Below, piece by piece: positions 25,617 through 34,883 of a stretch of 54,385 nt of DNA. Every line of letters begins with the position of its first letter. Position 1 is the stretch's first letter. The notes beneath the pieces are model-generated. The model saw only the letters and a list, made by a program, of their open reading frames with translations. It had not been told where the DNA came from and ran no database searches. This stretch comes from an uncultured Clostridia bacterium (GTDB lineage Bacteria > Bacillota > Clostridia > TANB77 > CAG-508): positions 1 through 54,385 of the forward strand of contig CALXRZ010000005.1 of assembly GCA_944391015.1 (NCBI GenBank). The letters are read 5' to 3'. The position numbers and the translations under genes are program-made.

Positions 25617-28175
25617 TTAAATCCATTTTACTAAATCTAAATTTTGTGGGTCTAATATCATTTCGTGTTTTGGCATTACTCTAAATGTATAGCCATATTC
25701 TCCACCGTTTACTAACTTTATTTTTGCAGTGTATGTATAAGTTTTATTTTCTACATCTTTTTCTTCTAACTTCATTGGAATTATTTGAACGTCATCCACT
25801 GCACCATTGTCTTCTATTTTTCCATAATATACTTCTGCAGTAATATTGTCTACAGATATATTAGGTAAAGTCACCTTACACCTTACGTCTATATAGTTTC
25901 CTGCATCTATTGTTACATTGTCTAAATTATTTTCTTGTGTTATTTTTATATCGTCCCAATTTCTGTATAGGTCCTCTTTCCAGCTATTAAACTCTGTAAC
26001 CTTGTCTAACTGGCTATAATAATTATCATATAAATTGCAAAGTGGAATGTATAATTTTTCTACGTAATCTACCAACATTCTCGATGTACTAAATTTTCCT
26101 CCTGTAGATACTATAGAATTCTTCATTATTTTTACCCACTTTTCTGGAATATTGTTTTTGTTTCTATCATAATATGTAGGTAATATTTTGTTTTCTAATG
26201 TATTGTATATATCTTCACTGTCAGCCTTATCTTGAATTTCATTATTTTCATATTCGTCATTTAAACCAATATACCAACCGTTTTTTGAGTTGTATCCTTC
26301 TGCCCACCAGCCGTCTAATACACTAAAGTTTGGTACTCCACAAACTGATGCTTTTTGTCCACTTGTTCCAGATGCCTCCATTGGTCTTCTTGGTGTATTT
26401 AGCCATACATCCACACCACTTATTAAATATCTTGACATTGCTATGTTATAGTCTTCTAGCAAGAAAATTTTTCCTTTAAATTGTGGTTTCATAGATATTT
26501 CGTGTATGTATTTTATTAAGTCTTGTCCTTCTTTATCTGCTGGATGTGCTTTACCTGCAAATATTATTTGCAATGGTCTATCATTGTTACTAAATATTTG
26601 TGTTATTCTTTCCAAGTCTTTAAATATAAGTGTTGCTCTTTTATATGTTGCAAATCTTCTAGCAAAACCTATTGTTAGCACGTTTTCACTTAATTTTGAT
26701 GTAATTCTATCTATTTCTTGATAGCTATATCCACATCTATGTAATCTTTGTGTTGTACTTTTCTTTACTAAATCTATAAGCTTTCTTTTTCTTTCCATAT
26801 GAACTGCCCATAGCTTTTCATCAGGTATGTTATTTATTCTTTGCCAAGTTTCATCATTAAATATATTATCTTGCCAATATGGTGCTAAATATTCGTTATA
26901 TAAATTTTTAATGTTTTGTGGAAGCCACGTACAAGTATGTATACCATTTGTGATATATGTTATTGGTGCTTCATTTGCAGAAATATTTGGCCAAATATCT
27001 CCAAATAACTCTCTTGAAACTGCTCCGTGCAATTTACTTACACCATTTTTCTTTCCTGCAACCTTTAAGGCTAGCACTCCCATATCGAATCCACTACTTG
27101 GACTAGCGTTAGGCTTTTTGCCCATTTTAAAGAAATCTTGCTTACTTATTCCTAGCTTATCCCAATAATCTCTAAAATATGTGTCCATAAGTTCTATTGG
27201 AAATATATCATTTCCTGCTGGAACTGGTGTATGTGTTGTAAATACTGTTTTAGAAGATACTATATCTTTTGCTATTTTAAAAGATACTTTTTTATCTTTT
27301 ATTGTATTTTCTATCAATTTTAGTATTAAAAATGATGAGTGCCCTTCATTCATATGATACACAGTTGGCTTTACGCCTATTCTTCTTAGAAGTTCAACTC
27401 CTGCCATACCAAGTACAATTTCTTGTTGTATTCTAGTTTCTTGATTTCCTCCATATAAAGTTTTGGTTATTCCTCTATATTCTGCAATATTTGCATCTAT
27501 ATCTGAGTCCATTAAGTATAGAGTTACACGACCTACTTTTATTTCCCATACTTTAATGTATAACTTCTTTTTAGGCAAATCTACAGATATAATTAAATCT
27601 TGTCCATCTACATCTTTTACTGGAATAATTGGTAAATTTTCAAGCTCTAAATCTACATATTTTGTTTCTTGAACACCTTGTCCGTTTATTGTTTGCCAAA
27701 AATATCCATTTTTATATAAAAGACCTACTGCAACTAGTGGAACTCCTAGGTCACTTGCAGACTTCAAATGGTCGCCTGATAAAATTCCAAGACCACCAGA
27801 ATAAATTGGAAGTATTTCATCTAATCCATATTCTGCTGAAAAATACGCAATTAAATCATTTGTATTGTCTGGATATTTTTTATTAAACCACGTATTTTTA
27901 CTTTTCATATAGTCTTCAAAATCTTTAACAAACTTATCATATTGCTTTAAAAAGTCTGTATCTTCAGATGCTTTTTCAAGCTTTTCTTGCGAAACTTTTT
28001 TTAGAAATTTAACAGGATTTTTTCCAACTCTTTCCCAAACATCTATATCTATTTCCTTAAATAACTTTAAGAAATTTGTGTTCCAAGACCACCATAAATT
28101 ATTTGCTATAACTGATAATTTTTCAATCCTTTTTGGTAGCTGAGGATTTACTATTATCCTATTAAAAGTGTACAT
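25617..28175 (-). CDS. glgP: Alpha-glucan phosphorylase (GT35)
   Basis: 852 residues of the alpha-glucan phosphorylase type with an N-terminal DUF3417 extension (LPKRIEKLSVIANNLWWSWN). It releases glucose 1-phosphate from glycogen or maltodextrin with orthophosphate. The pyridoxal-phosphate region MEASGTSGQKASVCGVPNFSVLDGWWAEGY is clear, as is AYFSAEYGLDE near residue 108. The C-terminal 100 residues are a beta-rich tail (DIRITQ-type region and YTYTAKIKLVNGGEYGYTFRVMP). Start ATG after AAGGAGGAAATAATAA. It faces the GH57 branching enzyme, so synthesis-side and breakdown-side genes are neighbours. Confidence 0.93.
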   Translation of the reverse strand: MYTFNRIIVNPQLPKRIEKLSVIANNLWWSWNTNFLKLFKEIDIDVWERVGKNPVKFLKKVSQEKLEKASEDTDFLKQYDKFVKDFEDYMKSKNTWFNKKYPDNTNDLIAYFSAEYGLDEILPIYSGGLGILSGDHLKSASDLGVPLVAVGLLYKNGYFWQTINGQGVQETKYVDLELENLPIIPVKDVDGQDLIISVDLPKKKLYIKVWEIKVGRVTLYLMDSDIDANIAEYRGITKTLYGGNQETRIQQEIVLGMAGVELLRRIGVKPTVYHMNEGHSSFLILKLIENTIKDKKVSFKIAKDIVSSKTVFTTHTPVPAGNDIFPIELMDTYFRDYWDKLGISKQDFFKMGKKPNASPSSGFDMGVLALKVAGKKNGVSKLHGAVSRELFGDIWPNISANEAPITYITNGIHTCTWLPQNIKNLYNEYLAPYWQDNIFNDETWQRINNIPDEKLWAVHMERKRKLIDLVKKSTTQRLHRCGYSYQEIDRITSKLSENVLTIGFARRFATYKRATLIFKDLERITQIFSNNDRPLQIIFAGKAHPADKEGQDLIKYIHEISMKPQFKGKIFLLEDYNIAMSRYLISGVDVWLNTPRRPMEASGTSGQKASVCGVPNFSVLDGWWAEGYNSKNGWYIGLNDEYENNEIQDKADSEDIYNTLENKILPTYYDRNKNNIPEKWVKIMKNSIVSTGGKFSTSRMLVDYVEKLYIPLCNLYDNYYSQLDKVTEFNSWKEDLYRNWDDIKITQENNLDNVTIDAGNYIDVRCKVTLPNISVDNITAEVYYGKIEDNGAVDDVQIIPMKLEEKDVENKTYTYTAKIKLVNGGEYGYTFRVMPKHEMILDPQNLDLVKWI

Positions 28176-28330
28176 TTATTATTTCCTCCTTAGGTTTCTT
28201 ATTTGCTTTTTTCCTTTGTCTAATTACTCTTATACCGTTTAATTATGCTACACGGCAAAACACACTGCTCCAATTTTTCTTAGTATATTTTATAAATAAA
28301 CTTAAAATATGTCAATGGTTTTAGAAAAAA

Positions 28331-28367
28331 TTTTCAGCAAAAGGGGACGGGCCTGTTTTGCTGAAAA
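28331..28367. repeat. Dispersed repeat hairpin, core GGGGACGGGCCTG
   Basis: Perfect 12-bp arms TTTTCAGCAAAA (28331-28342) and TTTTGCTGAAAA (28356-28367) enclose the GC-rich 13-nt core as the loop. It abuts the stop codon of the MFS gene and may act as its terminator. The core is the reverse complement of the copy in the valS leader with one change. Confidence 0.7.
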
Positions 28368-29639
28368 TTACTTTAAGTTCATTACATTTGCGTCTTTTTC
28401 TGTGTACTCTTCTGGTTTTAAGCCAACTCTAGTTCTCATTCTGTCCAAGGTTAATACCACAATAAGTCCTAGTACGCATCCTAATACTGTAAAAGTATTT
28501 GCTGTTGTAGTAAATCTTAGTAATGTTGATGCAGAAAATGTTATTAAAAATCTTAAAATATTTTCTAATAGGTTAAACGATGATGAGATTTTTGTACGCA
28601 ATTTTGTTGTAGTAAAGTTATTTAAGTACTGCTTTATTAGTGGGTAAAATGGTCCTTTTACTATGTATTGCACTACAAATAGTAATAATATAACTATTAC
28701 TTTTATAGCATAAGGTGCTCCCGAGCTACATACAATTCCAAGTATTAAAAACGAAAATACTAATGGTATTGCAAGTTTTCCTAAAGTTTTATTTCTATAT
28801 TTTTTATGAAATCTTTGCTCATTTCTTGCTGATACTCCAGATATTAACCCCATTATTGCAAATATTATACCAAAGTATCCAGATGGTATTCCTACTTCTT
28901 GCATTATGCCACTTCTAAGCATCGTAATAGAAAGCAAAGTTCCCCATATTAGTGCTCCAAAAAAAAGCAAATATTTTAATCTTGGTGATTTGCTAAATAG
29001 TTTAAATGAATTTTTTAGGTCTATTAAATCTTCCTTAACACTACCTAAATCTATTTTTTTCCTTTCATCTATGTCTTTAAATTTTATAGCAAGATATACT
29101 GAAAATACTGACATTAGCAAGCACAAGCACATAGGTATATAGCCATTTATTGCAAATAATATTCCAGATAAAACAGATGAAATTGCATCTATATAGTAAT
29201 AATATGATGTTCCTTTTCCCTCTATTCTAGCAAATAAAATACCTCTTTTTTCGTTTTTTTCCAATGAATCGTATAATATGTTGGACTCACAAATACCTTT
29301 TATTATAAAACCTATTGCTGATAATAGTTCGCCTAGAATTATGTACCAAAAGTTATTTCCTATTATATATGTGAGCATTGCAAGTGCTATAAATGAGTTT
29401 CCTATTATTAGGCTCATTCTTTTTCCTAATGAATTTATCATTACTGTAGCTGGAACTAAAAAAATTATTTTAAATATTGGATATGTAGATTCTGCTAAAA
29501 GAACATCTGCAGCACTTATTCCTTTAGTTTCTGTAAAGAATAAAAATATTATTGCATAATAGAATAATAAGTCCCACGAAAAAGTTTTATATCGTGTGTA
29601 TAATTCCACATTAGTATTTTTTGCTTTTGTATCTTCCAT
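28368..29639 (-). CDS. Major facilitator superfamily transporter
   Basis: 423 residues with about 12 hydrophobic membrane segments and a cytoplasmic loop in the middle (RKKIDLGSVKEDLIDLKNSFKLF). The N-terminal half carries the MFS motif A-like NSLGKRMSLIIGN. Substrate unknown; drug or metabolite efflux is a guess only. Start ATG after AAAGGGGAATAAAGT. It follows dprA by about 54 bp and probably belongs to the ylmH-folD-dprA strand group, although no functional link is evident. Confidence 0.85.
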   Translation of the reverse strand: MEDTKAKNTNVELYTRYKTFSWDLLFYYAIIFLFFTETKGISAADVLLAESTYPIFKIIFLVPATVMINSLGKRMSLIIGNSFIALAMLTYIIGNNFWYIILGELLSAIGFIIKGICESNILYDSLEKNEKRGILFARIEGKGTSYYYYIDAISSVLSGILFAINGYIPMCLCLLMSVFSVYLAIKFKDIDERKKIDLGSVKEDLIDLKNSFKLFSKSPRLKYLLFFGALIWGTLLSITMLRSGIMQEVGIPSGYFGIIFAIMGLISGVSARNEQRFHKKYRNKTLGKLAIPLVFSFLILGIVCSSGAPYAIKVIVILLLFVVQYIVKGPFYPLIKQYLNNFTTTKLRTKISSSFNLLENILRFLITFSASTLLRFTTTANTFTVLGCVLGLIVVLTLDRMRTRVGLKPEEYTEKDANVMNLK

Positions 29640-29693
29640 ACTTTATTCCCCTTTCTATCTTTTGTTTTTTATCGTAAAATACAGTTTACTATT

Positions 29694-30359
29694 TTAATAA
29701 TTTAATAAAATATCATTTACATTAGTTACAGGTATTGCTCCCTCTTTTATAAGTTCATTTGTGCCATACGAACTGTCACTTGATATATTGCCCGGAATAG
29801 CATAAACTTCTCTTCCCTGGTCCAGTGCATAGTCTACGGTAATCATAGTGCCACTTTTCTTTTTGGCTTCTACTACCAAAACGCCATCTGAAAGTCCACT
29901 AATTATTCTATTTCTTTCTGGAAAATGATATTTTTCAGGTCTGCTTCCTAGTTGATATTCCGTTATAATTGCTCCACCATTTATTAGTATTTCTTTATAT
30001 AATCTTGTATTTTCTGGTGGATATATTACATCTAGCCCTGCCCCCAAAACAGCTATTGTTTTACCCTTAGCATTTAAAGCACCTTGATGCGCATATGAAT
30101 CTATTCCTCTTGCAAAGCCACTAATTACACAAATATTTGATGTAGCAAGTTCATACCCAAACTTATATGCATTTTCAGCACCATACTGGGTACAATTTCT
30201 GCAACCTATTATAGCTATTGCTCTTTGATTTAATAAATCTTCATTGCCAAGTAAATATAAAAGCTTTGGTGGATCGTATATGTTTCTTAATTTTTCTGGA
30301 TATAAATTATCCTCTATTTTTATTGTTTTTATTTTATTTGTATTTATTTTTATGTGCAT
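29694..30359 (-). CDS. dprA: DNA-processing protein DprA, short form
   Basis: Rossmann-fold protein that loads RecA on single-stranded DNA in natural transformation. Motifs: IAIIGCRNCTQYG, VISGFARGIDSYAHQGAL, TIAVLGAGLDVIYPPEN, HFPERNRIISGLSDGVLVVEAKKKSGTMIT. It has 221 residues, against about 290-370 in most members: the N-terminal SAM-like domain and the C-terminal winged helix are missing, leaving the core. Start ATG after AAAGGAGAGATTGCA, and the next upstream sequence is not homologous, so the short length looks genuine. No other competence gene is in the window. Confidence 0.92.
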   Translation of the reverse strand: MHIKINTNKIKTIKIEDNLYPEKLRNIYDPPKLLYLLGNEDLLNQRAIAIIGCRNCTQYGAENAYKFGYELATSNICVISGFARGIDSYAHQGALNAKGKTIAVLGAGLDVIYPPENTRLYKEILINGGAIITEYQLGSRPEKYHFPERNRIISGLSDGVLVVEAKKKSGTMITVDYALDQGREVYAIPGNISSDSSYGTNELIKEGAIPVTNVNDILLNY

Positions 30360-30583
30360 TGCAATCTCTCCTTTGGTTTTTGTATTTCTACAATTGGCTT
30401 TACTAGCATTTTCTGTATTAAGCCAATTATCTACTATTTTTGTTAAATTTCCTAAAAAGAAATTGCCCCCGAAATTATATTCTCTTTACTATAATTTTTT
30501 ATTATTTTTTCTCTTATGTATATCATTATGTTTTCTTATACACATTTGTACTTACTTGTCAAAATTACTTTCTTGTATTGCTA

Positions 30584-31435
30584 TTAACATTTTTCTTCTT
30601 GCATCTTAGTTGCTTTAACCACATTATTCATAAGCATTGCTATTGTCATAGGTCCAACTCCACCTGGTACTGGTGTTATATAAGATGCTTTTTTAGAAAC
30701 ATTTTCAAAGTCCACATCTCCAACTAGCTTGCCTTCTTCGTTTCGGTTTATTCCCACATCAATAACAACTGCATTTTCCTTTACCATATTTTCTTTAACA
30801 AATTTTGGTTTTCCAAGTGCTGCTATTAAAATATCTGCTTCTTTTGTGATTTCAGCTATATTTTTTGTTTTTGAATGGCATATTGTTACTGTAGCATTTT
30901 TATTAAGTAGACATTGAATTAAAGGTTTTCCCACAATATTACTTCTGCCTATAACAACTGCTCTTTTTCCCTCTATTTCAATGTTGTATTCTTCTAGCAT
31001 TTTTATAACTCCATAAGGTGTGCAAGATATAAACGCATCTTCGCCTATTGCTAATTTTCCAATATTTATTGGGTTAAATCCGTCCACATCTTTTCTGTAA
31101 TCTATTGTGTCAAATGCTTCTCTTATGTTTAAATGTTCTGGAATTGGACTTTGTAATAGTATTCCATACACGTCTTTTCTATTATTTAATTTTTTTATTA
31201 AGTCAATCAATTCTTCTTGTTTTATGTTGCTATCTAATAGAAATTCTTCAAATTCTATTCCTATTTCGTTACACGCTTTGCTTTTATTACGTACATAAAC
31301 TTCTGATGCCTTATCATCTCCAACCATTATCACTGCAAGCTTTGGTATAATGCCATTTTCTCTTAAGTTATCTACTTCTAACTTTAGTTCTCCTCTTATT
31401 TTTTTTGCAAGTTCTTTTCCATTTATTAGTTCCAT
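30584..31435 (-). CDS. folD: Bifunctional methylenetetrahydrofolate dehydrogenase/cyclohydrolase FolD
   Basis: Interconverts methylene-, methenyl- and 10-formyl-tetrahydrofolate in one-carbon metabolism. 283 residues, the normal length. Motifs: KLAVIMVGDDKASEVYVRNKSKAC (catalytic Lys region), GILLQSPIPEHLN, VDGFNPINIGKLAIG, AVVIGRSNIVGKPLIQCLL (NADP-binding) and YITPVPGGVGPMTIAML. Start ATG after GGAGGAAGCAAAATAAA. The 224-bp gap to dprA holds no ORF with a convincing ribosome binding site. Confidence 0.97.
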   Translation of the reverse strand: MELINGKELAKKIRGELKLEVDNLRENGIIPKLAVIMVGDDKASEVYVRNKSKACNEIGIEFEEFLLDSNIKQEELIDLIKKLNNRKDVYGILLQSPIPEHLNIREAFDTIDYRKDVDGFNPINIGKLAIGEDAFISCTPYGVIKMLEEYNIEIEGKRAVVIGRSNIVGKPLIQCLLNKNATVTICHSKTKNIAEITKEADILIAALGKPKFVKENMVKENAVVIDVGINRNEEGKLVGDVDFENVSKKASYITPVPGGVGPMTIAMLMNNVVKATKMQEEKC

Positions 31436-31617
31436 TTTATTTTGCTTCCTCCATAGTTTTTTGTGATAGTTTATTTATTGTTTACCTTATTTTGTTTTCG
31501 GAATTATTGTACCATATTATTTTTATTTTTTGAATGGGTTTTATGGAATTTTATAATTCAATTTTTTGTAAAAAATACCATTTTTCTACTCATTACGGTG
31601 TTATGCTATAAATGCTT

Positions 31618-32427
31618 TTACACATACTTTTCTATTTCAATTACTAAATTTCCTTTTTTTGTACTATTTAAGATTTCTCCAACCTTAAATCTTCCTTTTC
31701 CTCTTACTGTAATTAAGTCGTTAGTCTTAACCTCTTTAGCCCCTTTAATCACTAACTCGTGGTTAATAAATACTTTTTCTTCTTTAATTATTTCTGTAGC
31801 TTTTGCCCTTGAAGTTCTAATTGCTTCTGATACAATACTATCTATTCTCATTGATGGTACTATTACATTTATTTTTTCTGTTTTAGGCTCTTCTACTTTT
31901 AAATCTGATATCTTTACAGTTACAAATTCTGCTTTACTAAATCTAGTTAATTCTTTTAGTCCTTCTAAAACATACTTTTCTGCATCTTTTAGTACTATTA
32001 TATCTGCCCCATCAAATCTAGTCAAAATGTCTCCAACCTTTTCTCGTTTAATTCCAATTTTTATAATACCACTTAAATAATTTCGGTGGGCATACATACC
32101 TTTTAATTCATTTGGTAAAATTATTCGTATTACTCCAAATACAGTATTATAGTCAAATCTATTCTGCTTAAAAATTTCTTCTAATTTTTCTGGATATATA
32201 ACAATTACTGTTCTTTCTGCCATTTTATATCCACCCAAAGCTATATAATTAGTAAATTTTATATCATTTAAAACTTTTTCCAATAATTGTCTTTGCCTCA
32301 TATCTAAAAAATCTGTATACTCAACAGAATTTCTTTTAGTTGTAAATTCTATTTTATCTAGCATTTTAGATACTAGTAGTTTATCTTCTTCATTTGTTAT
32401 TTTATTTAGTATTTCTTGCTTGTTCAA
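31618..32427 (-). CDS. ylmH: YlmH-type S4-domain RNA-binding protein
   Basis: 269 residues. The N-terminal half is the YlmH-specific domain (FTNYIALGGYKMAERTVIVIYPEK), and the C-terminal S4 domain (about 190-255) reads MRIDSIVSEAIRTSRAKATEIIKEEKVFINHELV. In Firmicutes this family binds ribosomal RNA; Bacillus YlmH is linked to recycling of stalled large subunits, and the gene usually lies in the ylm/divIVA cluster, which is not present here. Start ATG after AAAGGAGATAGAAACTT. Confidence 0.9.
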   Translation of the reverse strand: MNKQEILNKITNEEDKLLVSKMLDKIEFTTKRNSVEYTDFLDMRQRQLLEKVLNDIKFTNYIALGGYKMAERTVIVIYPEKLEEIFKQNRFDYNTVFGVIRIILPNELKGMYAHRNYLSGIIKIGIKREKVGDILTRFDGADIIVLKDAEKYVLEGLKELTRFSKAEFVTVKISDLKVEEPKTEKINVIVPSMRIDSIVSEAIRTSRAKATEIIKEEKVFINHELVIKGAKEVKTNDLITVRGKGRFKVGEILNSTKKGNLVIEIEKYV

Positions 32428-32531
32428 GTTTCTATCTCCTTTTTATTTATTTTGCATAATAATTGTATCATATTATTTTTAATTTTTAAATGTATTTTTT
32501 CATTTTTAGTTACATAATATTGCATTATACC

Positions 32532-32561
32532 TTGAAAAACCTACTTGATTTGTAGTATAAT
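32532..32561 (+). promoter_or_regulatory. Sigma-A type promoter of the VWA protein gene
   Basis: TTGAAA (32532-32537), an 18-base spacer and TATAAT (32556-32561), 36 bases before the ATG. Confidence 0.75.
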
Positions 32562-32597
32562 ATAGCTTGAACTTTATTTTAAAGGAGATCTGATATT

Positions 32598-34100
32598 ATG
32601 AGTAAAATTTTGCAAAAAGTTTTATTACTTTTAGTAGCTTTTATTTTTGTATTTGGTATGACTACAAATATATTTGCTAGTGATGTAAAACCAAATGAAA
32701 ATTCTAGTACTGAAACAAATGATGAAAATACTTCTACTACAGGAACTACTTCATTGGAACTTGTAGAGAACAATGTATGCACAATAACAGTGGATGACTT
32801 AGCAAAATTCGAAAAAAAGATTACAGCTTTTGACGAAACTGAAAAATCTGCGACATTAACTTTAAGCTTAACAAACCTAAAAACAGTAGAAGAAAGAAAT
32901 ATGGATGTTGAAATATTTCTTGTTATAGATAACTCAGAAAGTATGACTACTGCATATGTTGAAGACAAAACTAGAAAGCAAGCCGTTTTAGATTCTGCTA
33001 GTTCTCTTGTAGATAAGCTTTATAATAAAAATAGCGAGGTAAAAATCGGTGTAGTAGGCTTTTCTAGTTTAGATACTAGTGCTGGTGAAACAGAGGGAAC
33101 TTTAAATGATGCCACTTTAGTTGCTGAATTAAGCAATAATCCTAGTGATGTAAAAAATGCTATTTCTAGCTTATCTGATTTAAAGGTTGGTCCTAGAACA
33201 AATATAGATGCCGGTGTAACAATAGCTAGAGACAATTTTACATCAACTGAAAATGTAAAAAGATACATTATTCTTTTAACAGACGGTGTGCCAAATAATG
33301 ACATTAACGGACATTTTCTTGAATACTCTGACACAGTTTTATTAGGTACAAAGTCAAAGTTAGAGTCAATTGAAGCTAGCGGAATTAGTATTATTAGTGC
33401 AATGATTAACTTGAATGATACCGTTGAGCCAACCACTCAAAAAACATATAGAGAACTTGCTGAAACTGTTTTCGGAACAGAGGATAACCCTACAACGAGC
33501 AAATATTTCTATATAGATGATACTCAAATTGAGAATACTATTGTTAACGATATTTTTGGTAGCTTAGTAATAACAGCTGATAACACTTTGAGAAATATTA
33601 CTGTTACAGATTATTTTCCACAAGAAATAATTGATAATTTTAATTTTGAATATGTGGCAACTCCTAATATAGGAGAAGTTTCTCAAACAGTTAACACAGA
33701 AAATAATTCTATCACTTGGAATATTGAATTATTAAGCGAAGGTGAAACTGCAACATTAAGTTACAAATTGACTTTAAAAGATGATTATGACAAAGATATA
33801 GTAGATGTTATTTTAAAAACTAACGACCACGTAGATATTTCTGGTGAAGACTCAAACGGCCCTGTAAATGAAAGTTCCGATGTTTCTCCTACAATTAGAG
33901 TAAATTACGAAGAACCTATTATAGTTCCTGAACCAGAGCCTGAGCCAGAACCTGAACCTGAAGAACCAGATAATACTGTTTCTCCAAAGCCTATACCACA
34001 AACAGGTGATATATTATTTGCTGGTTTTGTTGCAGTAGTTTCTGTATTAGCACTAATTAGCATTACTAGATATATTCATATAAAAAAATTGAATAAATAA
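32598..34100 (+). CDS. Cell-wall anchored VWA-domain protein with IPQTG sortase signal
   Basis: 500 residues. Signal peptide about 1-29 (hydrophobic run ending NIFASD). VWA domain about 105-300 with an intact MIDAS: D111-x-S113-x-S115 in VIDNSESM, plus GPRTNIDAG and LLTDGVPNND. A beta-sandwich-like region follows (VTDYFPQEIIDNFNFEY... EGETATLSYKLTLKDD), then a Pro-Glu repeat spacer (PEPEPEPE), the sorting signal IPQTG (466-470), a membrane segment and a basic tail (HIKKLNK). It is probably an adhesin or pilin-like surface protein. A sortase gene lies 8.5 kb downstream; without the integrated element between them they would be about 500 bp apart. Confidence 0.9.
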   Translation: MSKILQKVLLLLVAFIFVFGMTTNIFASDVKPNENSSTETNDENTSTTGTTSLELVENNVCTITVDDLAKFEKKITAFDETEKSATLTLSLTNLKTVEERNMDVEIFLVIDNSESMTTAYVEDKTRKQAVLDSASSLVDKLYNKNSEVKIGVVGFSSLDTSAGETEGTLNDATLVAELSNNPSDVKNAISSLSDLKVGPRTNIDAGVTIARDNFTSTENVKRYIILLTDGVPNNDINGHFLEYSDTVLLGTKSKLESIEASGISIISAMINLNDTVEPTTQKTYRELAETVFGTEDNPTTSKYFYIDDTQIENTIVNDIFGSLVITADNTLRNITVTDYFPQEIIDNFNFEYVATPNIGEVSQTVNTENNSITWNIELLSEGETATLSYKLTLKDDYDKDIVDVILKTNDHVDISGEDSNGPVNESSDVSPTIRVNYEEPIIVPEPEPEPEPEPEEPDNTVSPKPIPQTGDILFAGFVAVVSVLALISITRYIHIKKLNK

Positions 34101-34185
34101 TGATGTATAAGAAAATAGCCATTGACAGTTGGCTATGCACAAAAAGCAGTCAAGTTTTATAGATTAGCTATATATTCAAAAAAAT

Positions 34186-34216
34186 AGCCGAGCTTTATAG
34201 CTTGGCTGTTTTTTTG
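34186..34216 (+). terminator. Terminator of the VWA protein gene
   Basis: AGCCGAGC (34186-34193) pairs with GCTTGGCT (34200-34207) and is followed by a run of seven T after one G. Confidence 0.85.
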
Positions 34217-34261
34217 TCTAATTTTGGCATACGTTTTTTGCTACAAATTATAAAAAAACTG

Positions 34262-34290
34262 TTGACAAAACCTCCTAAATGAGGTAAAAT
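34262..34290 (+). promoter_or_regulatory. Promoter of the tRNA-His/tRNA-Gln operon
   Basis: TTGACA (34262-34267), a 17-base spacer and TAAAAT (34285-34290), 20 bases before the mature 5' end of tRNA-His. Confidence 0.8.
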
Positions 34291-34310
34291 AATACTTGCA
34301 GTTGCATTAT

Positions 34311-34388
34311 GGTGGATGTAGCGCAGTTGGTTAGAGCGCCAGTTTGTGGCACTGGAGGCCGTGGGTTCGAGTCCCATCTTCCACCCCA
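34311..34388 (+). tRNA. tRNA-His(GTG)
   Basis: Complete cloverleaf with the extra 5' G (G-1) opposite C73 that marks tRNA-His. Anticodon GTG sits in the loop TTTGTGG. T-arm GTGGG TTCGAGT CCCAT, and CCA is encoded. One T-T mismatch is seen in the acceptor stem at the sixth pair. Confidence 0.96.
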
Positions 34389-34433
34389 TAAATTTTATCC
34401 ATCAAAATATTGTATGCTAAAGCAAAAATATAT

Positions 34434-34508
34434 TGGGCTGTAGCCAAGTGGTAAGGCATTAGACTTTGACTCTAACATGCGCTAGTTCGAATCTAGCCAG
34501 CCCAACCA
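34434..34508 (+). tRNA. tRNA-Gln(TTG)
   Basis: Acceptor TGGGCTG pairs with CAGCCCA. The anticodon arm is TTAGA CTTTGAC TCTAA with TTG, and CCA is encoded (34506-34508). Its last 12 bases (34497-34508) recur at 42515-42526, so the gene is the integration site of the downstream element and has kept its full sequence on the left side. Confidence 0.96.
34497..34508 (+). other. attL: left 12-bp attachment core
   Basis: CCAGCCCAACCA at the 3' end of tRNA-Gln. Beyond it the sequence is element DNA (TCTAGTGATAA). A GCTAGTTCG word in the T-arm 17 bases upstream also has a counterpart near attR. Confidence 0.7.
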
Positions 34509-34599
34509 TCTAGTGATAATACGAACAATATATATTACTTTATACGGTGGGTTTGCCGTAAATGTTAAGTTGTAAAGTATTATCAAAATAAAAAAGAAA

Positions 34600-34617
34600 C
34601 CTAGTAGAAATACTAGG
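34600..34617. terminator. Terminator hairpin at the left end of the element
   Basis: CCTAGTA (34600-34606), a GAAA loop and TACTAGG (34611-34617), with T-rich flanks on both sides. It closes the minus-strand small-gene operon. Confidence 0.75.
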
Positions 34618-34632
34618 CTTTTATTTTCTTTA

Positions 34633-34842
34633 TTATTTTTGATAAGTTGATTTATAACCAGCATTATAAGATGAATCTTTTTTCATTTCGTCTATACCAC
34701 TATGTGCTAACCATACCCCAACTAATATTACTATTATTGTTATTGACCAAGCTAAAAATGGATGTTTTTGATATATACTATCTTTTCTTTTAAAATATGG
34801 TATCCACTTTTTATTTTCTTGATTATCATTATTGTTAAGCAT
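34633..34842 (-). CDS. 69-residue single-pass membrane protein, element cargo
   Basis: Charged N-terminus (NNNDNQENKKW), one membrane segment at about residues 29-48 (FLAWSITIIVILVGVWLAHS), then a short polar tail. ATG after GAAGGGGGATAAAATTTT. Family unknown. It is the last gene of the minus-strand group at the left end, 40 bp after a prepilin-like gene, and may belong to the same small envelope system. Confidence 0.6.
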   Translation of the reverse strand: MLNNNDNQENKKWIPYFKRKDSIYQKHPFLAWSITIIVILVGVWLAHSGIDEMKKDSSYNAGYKSTYQK

Positions 34843-34883
34843 AAAATTTTATCCCCCTTCCTTTGTGTACTATATTTTCATAA

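Noticed and set aside
34497..34508. The 12-bp duplication as a chance tRNA-like match
   Set aside because: Chance was considered, but the recombinase, the position at the exact tRNA 3' end and the terminator directly after the right copy favour true att cores. The chance explanation was set aside.
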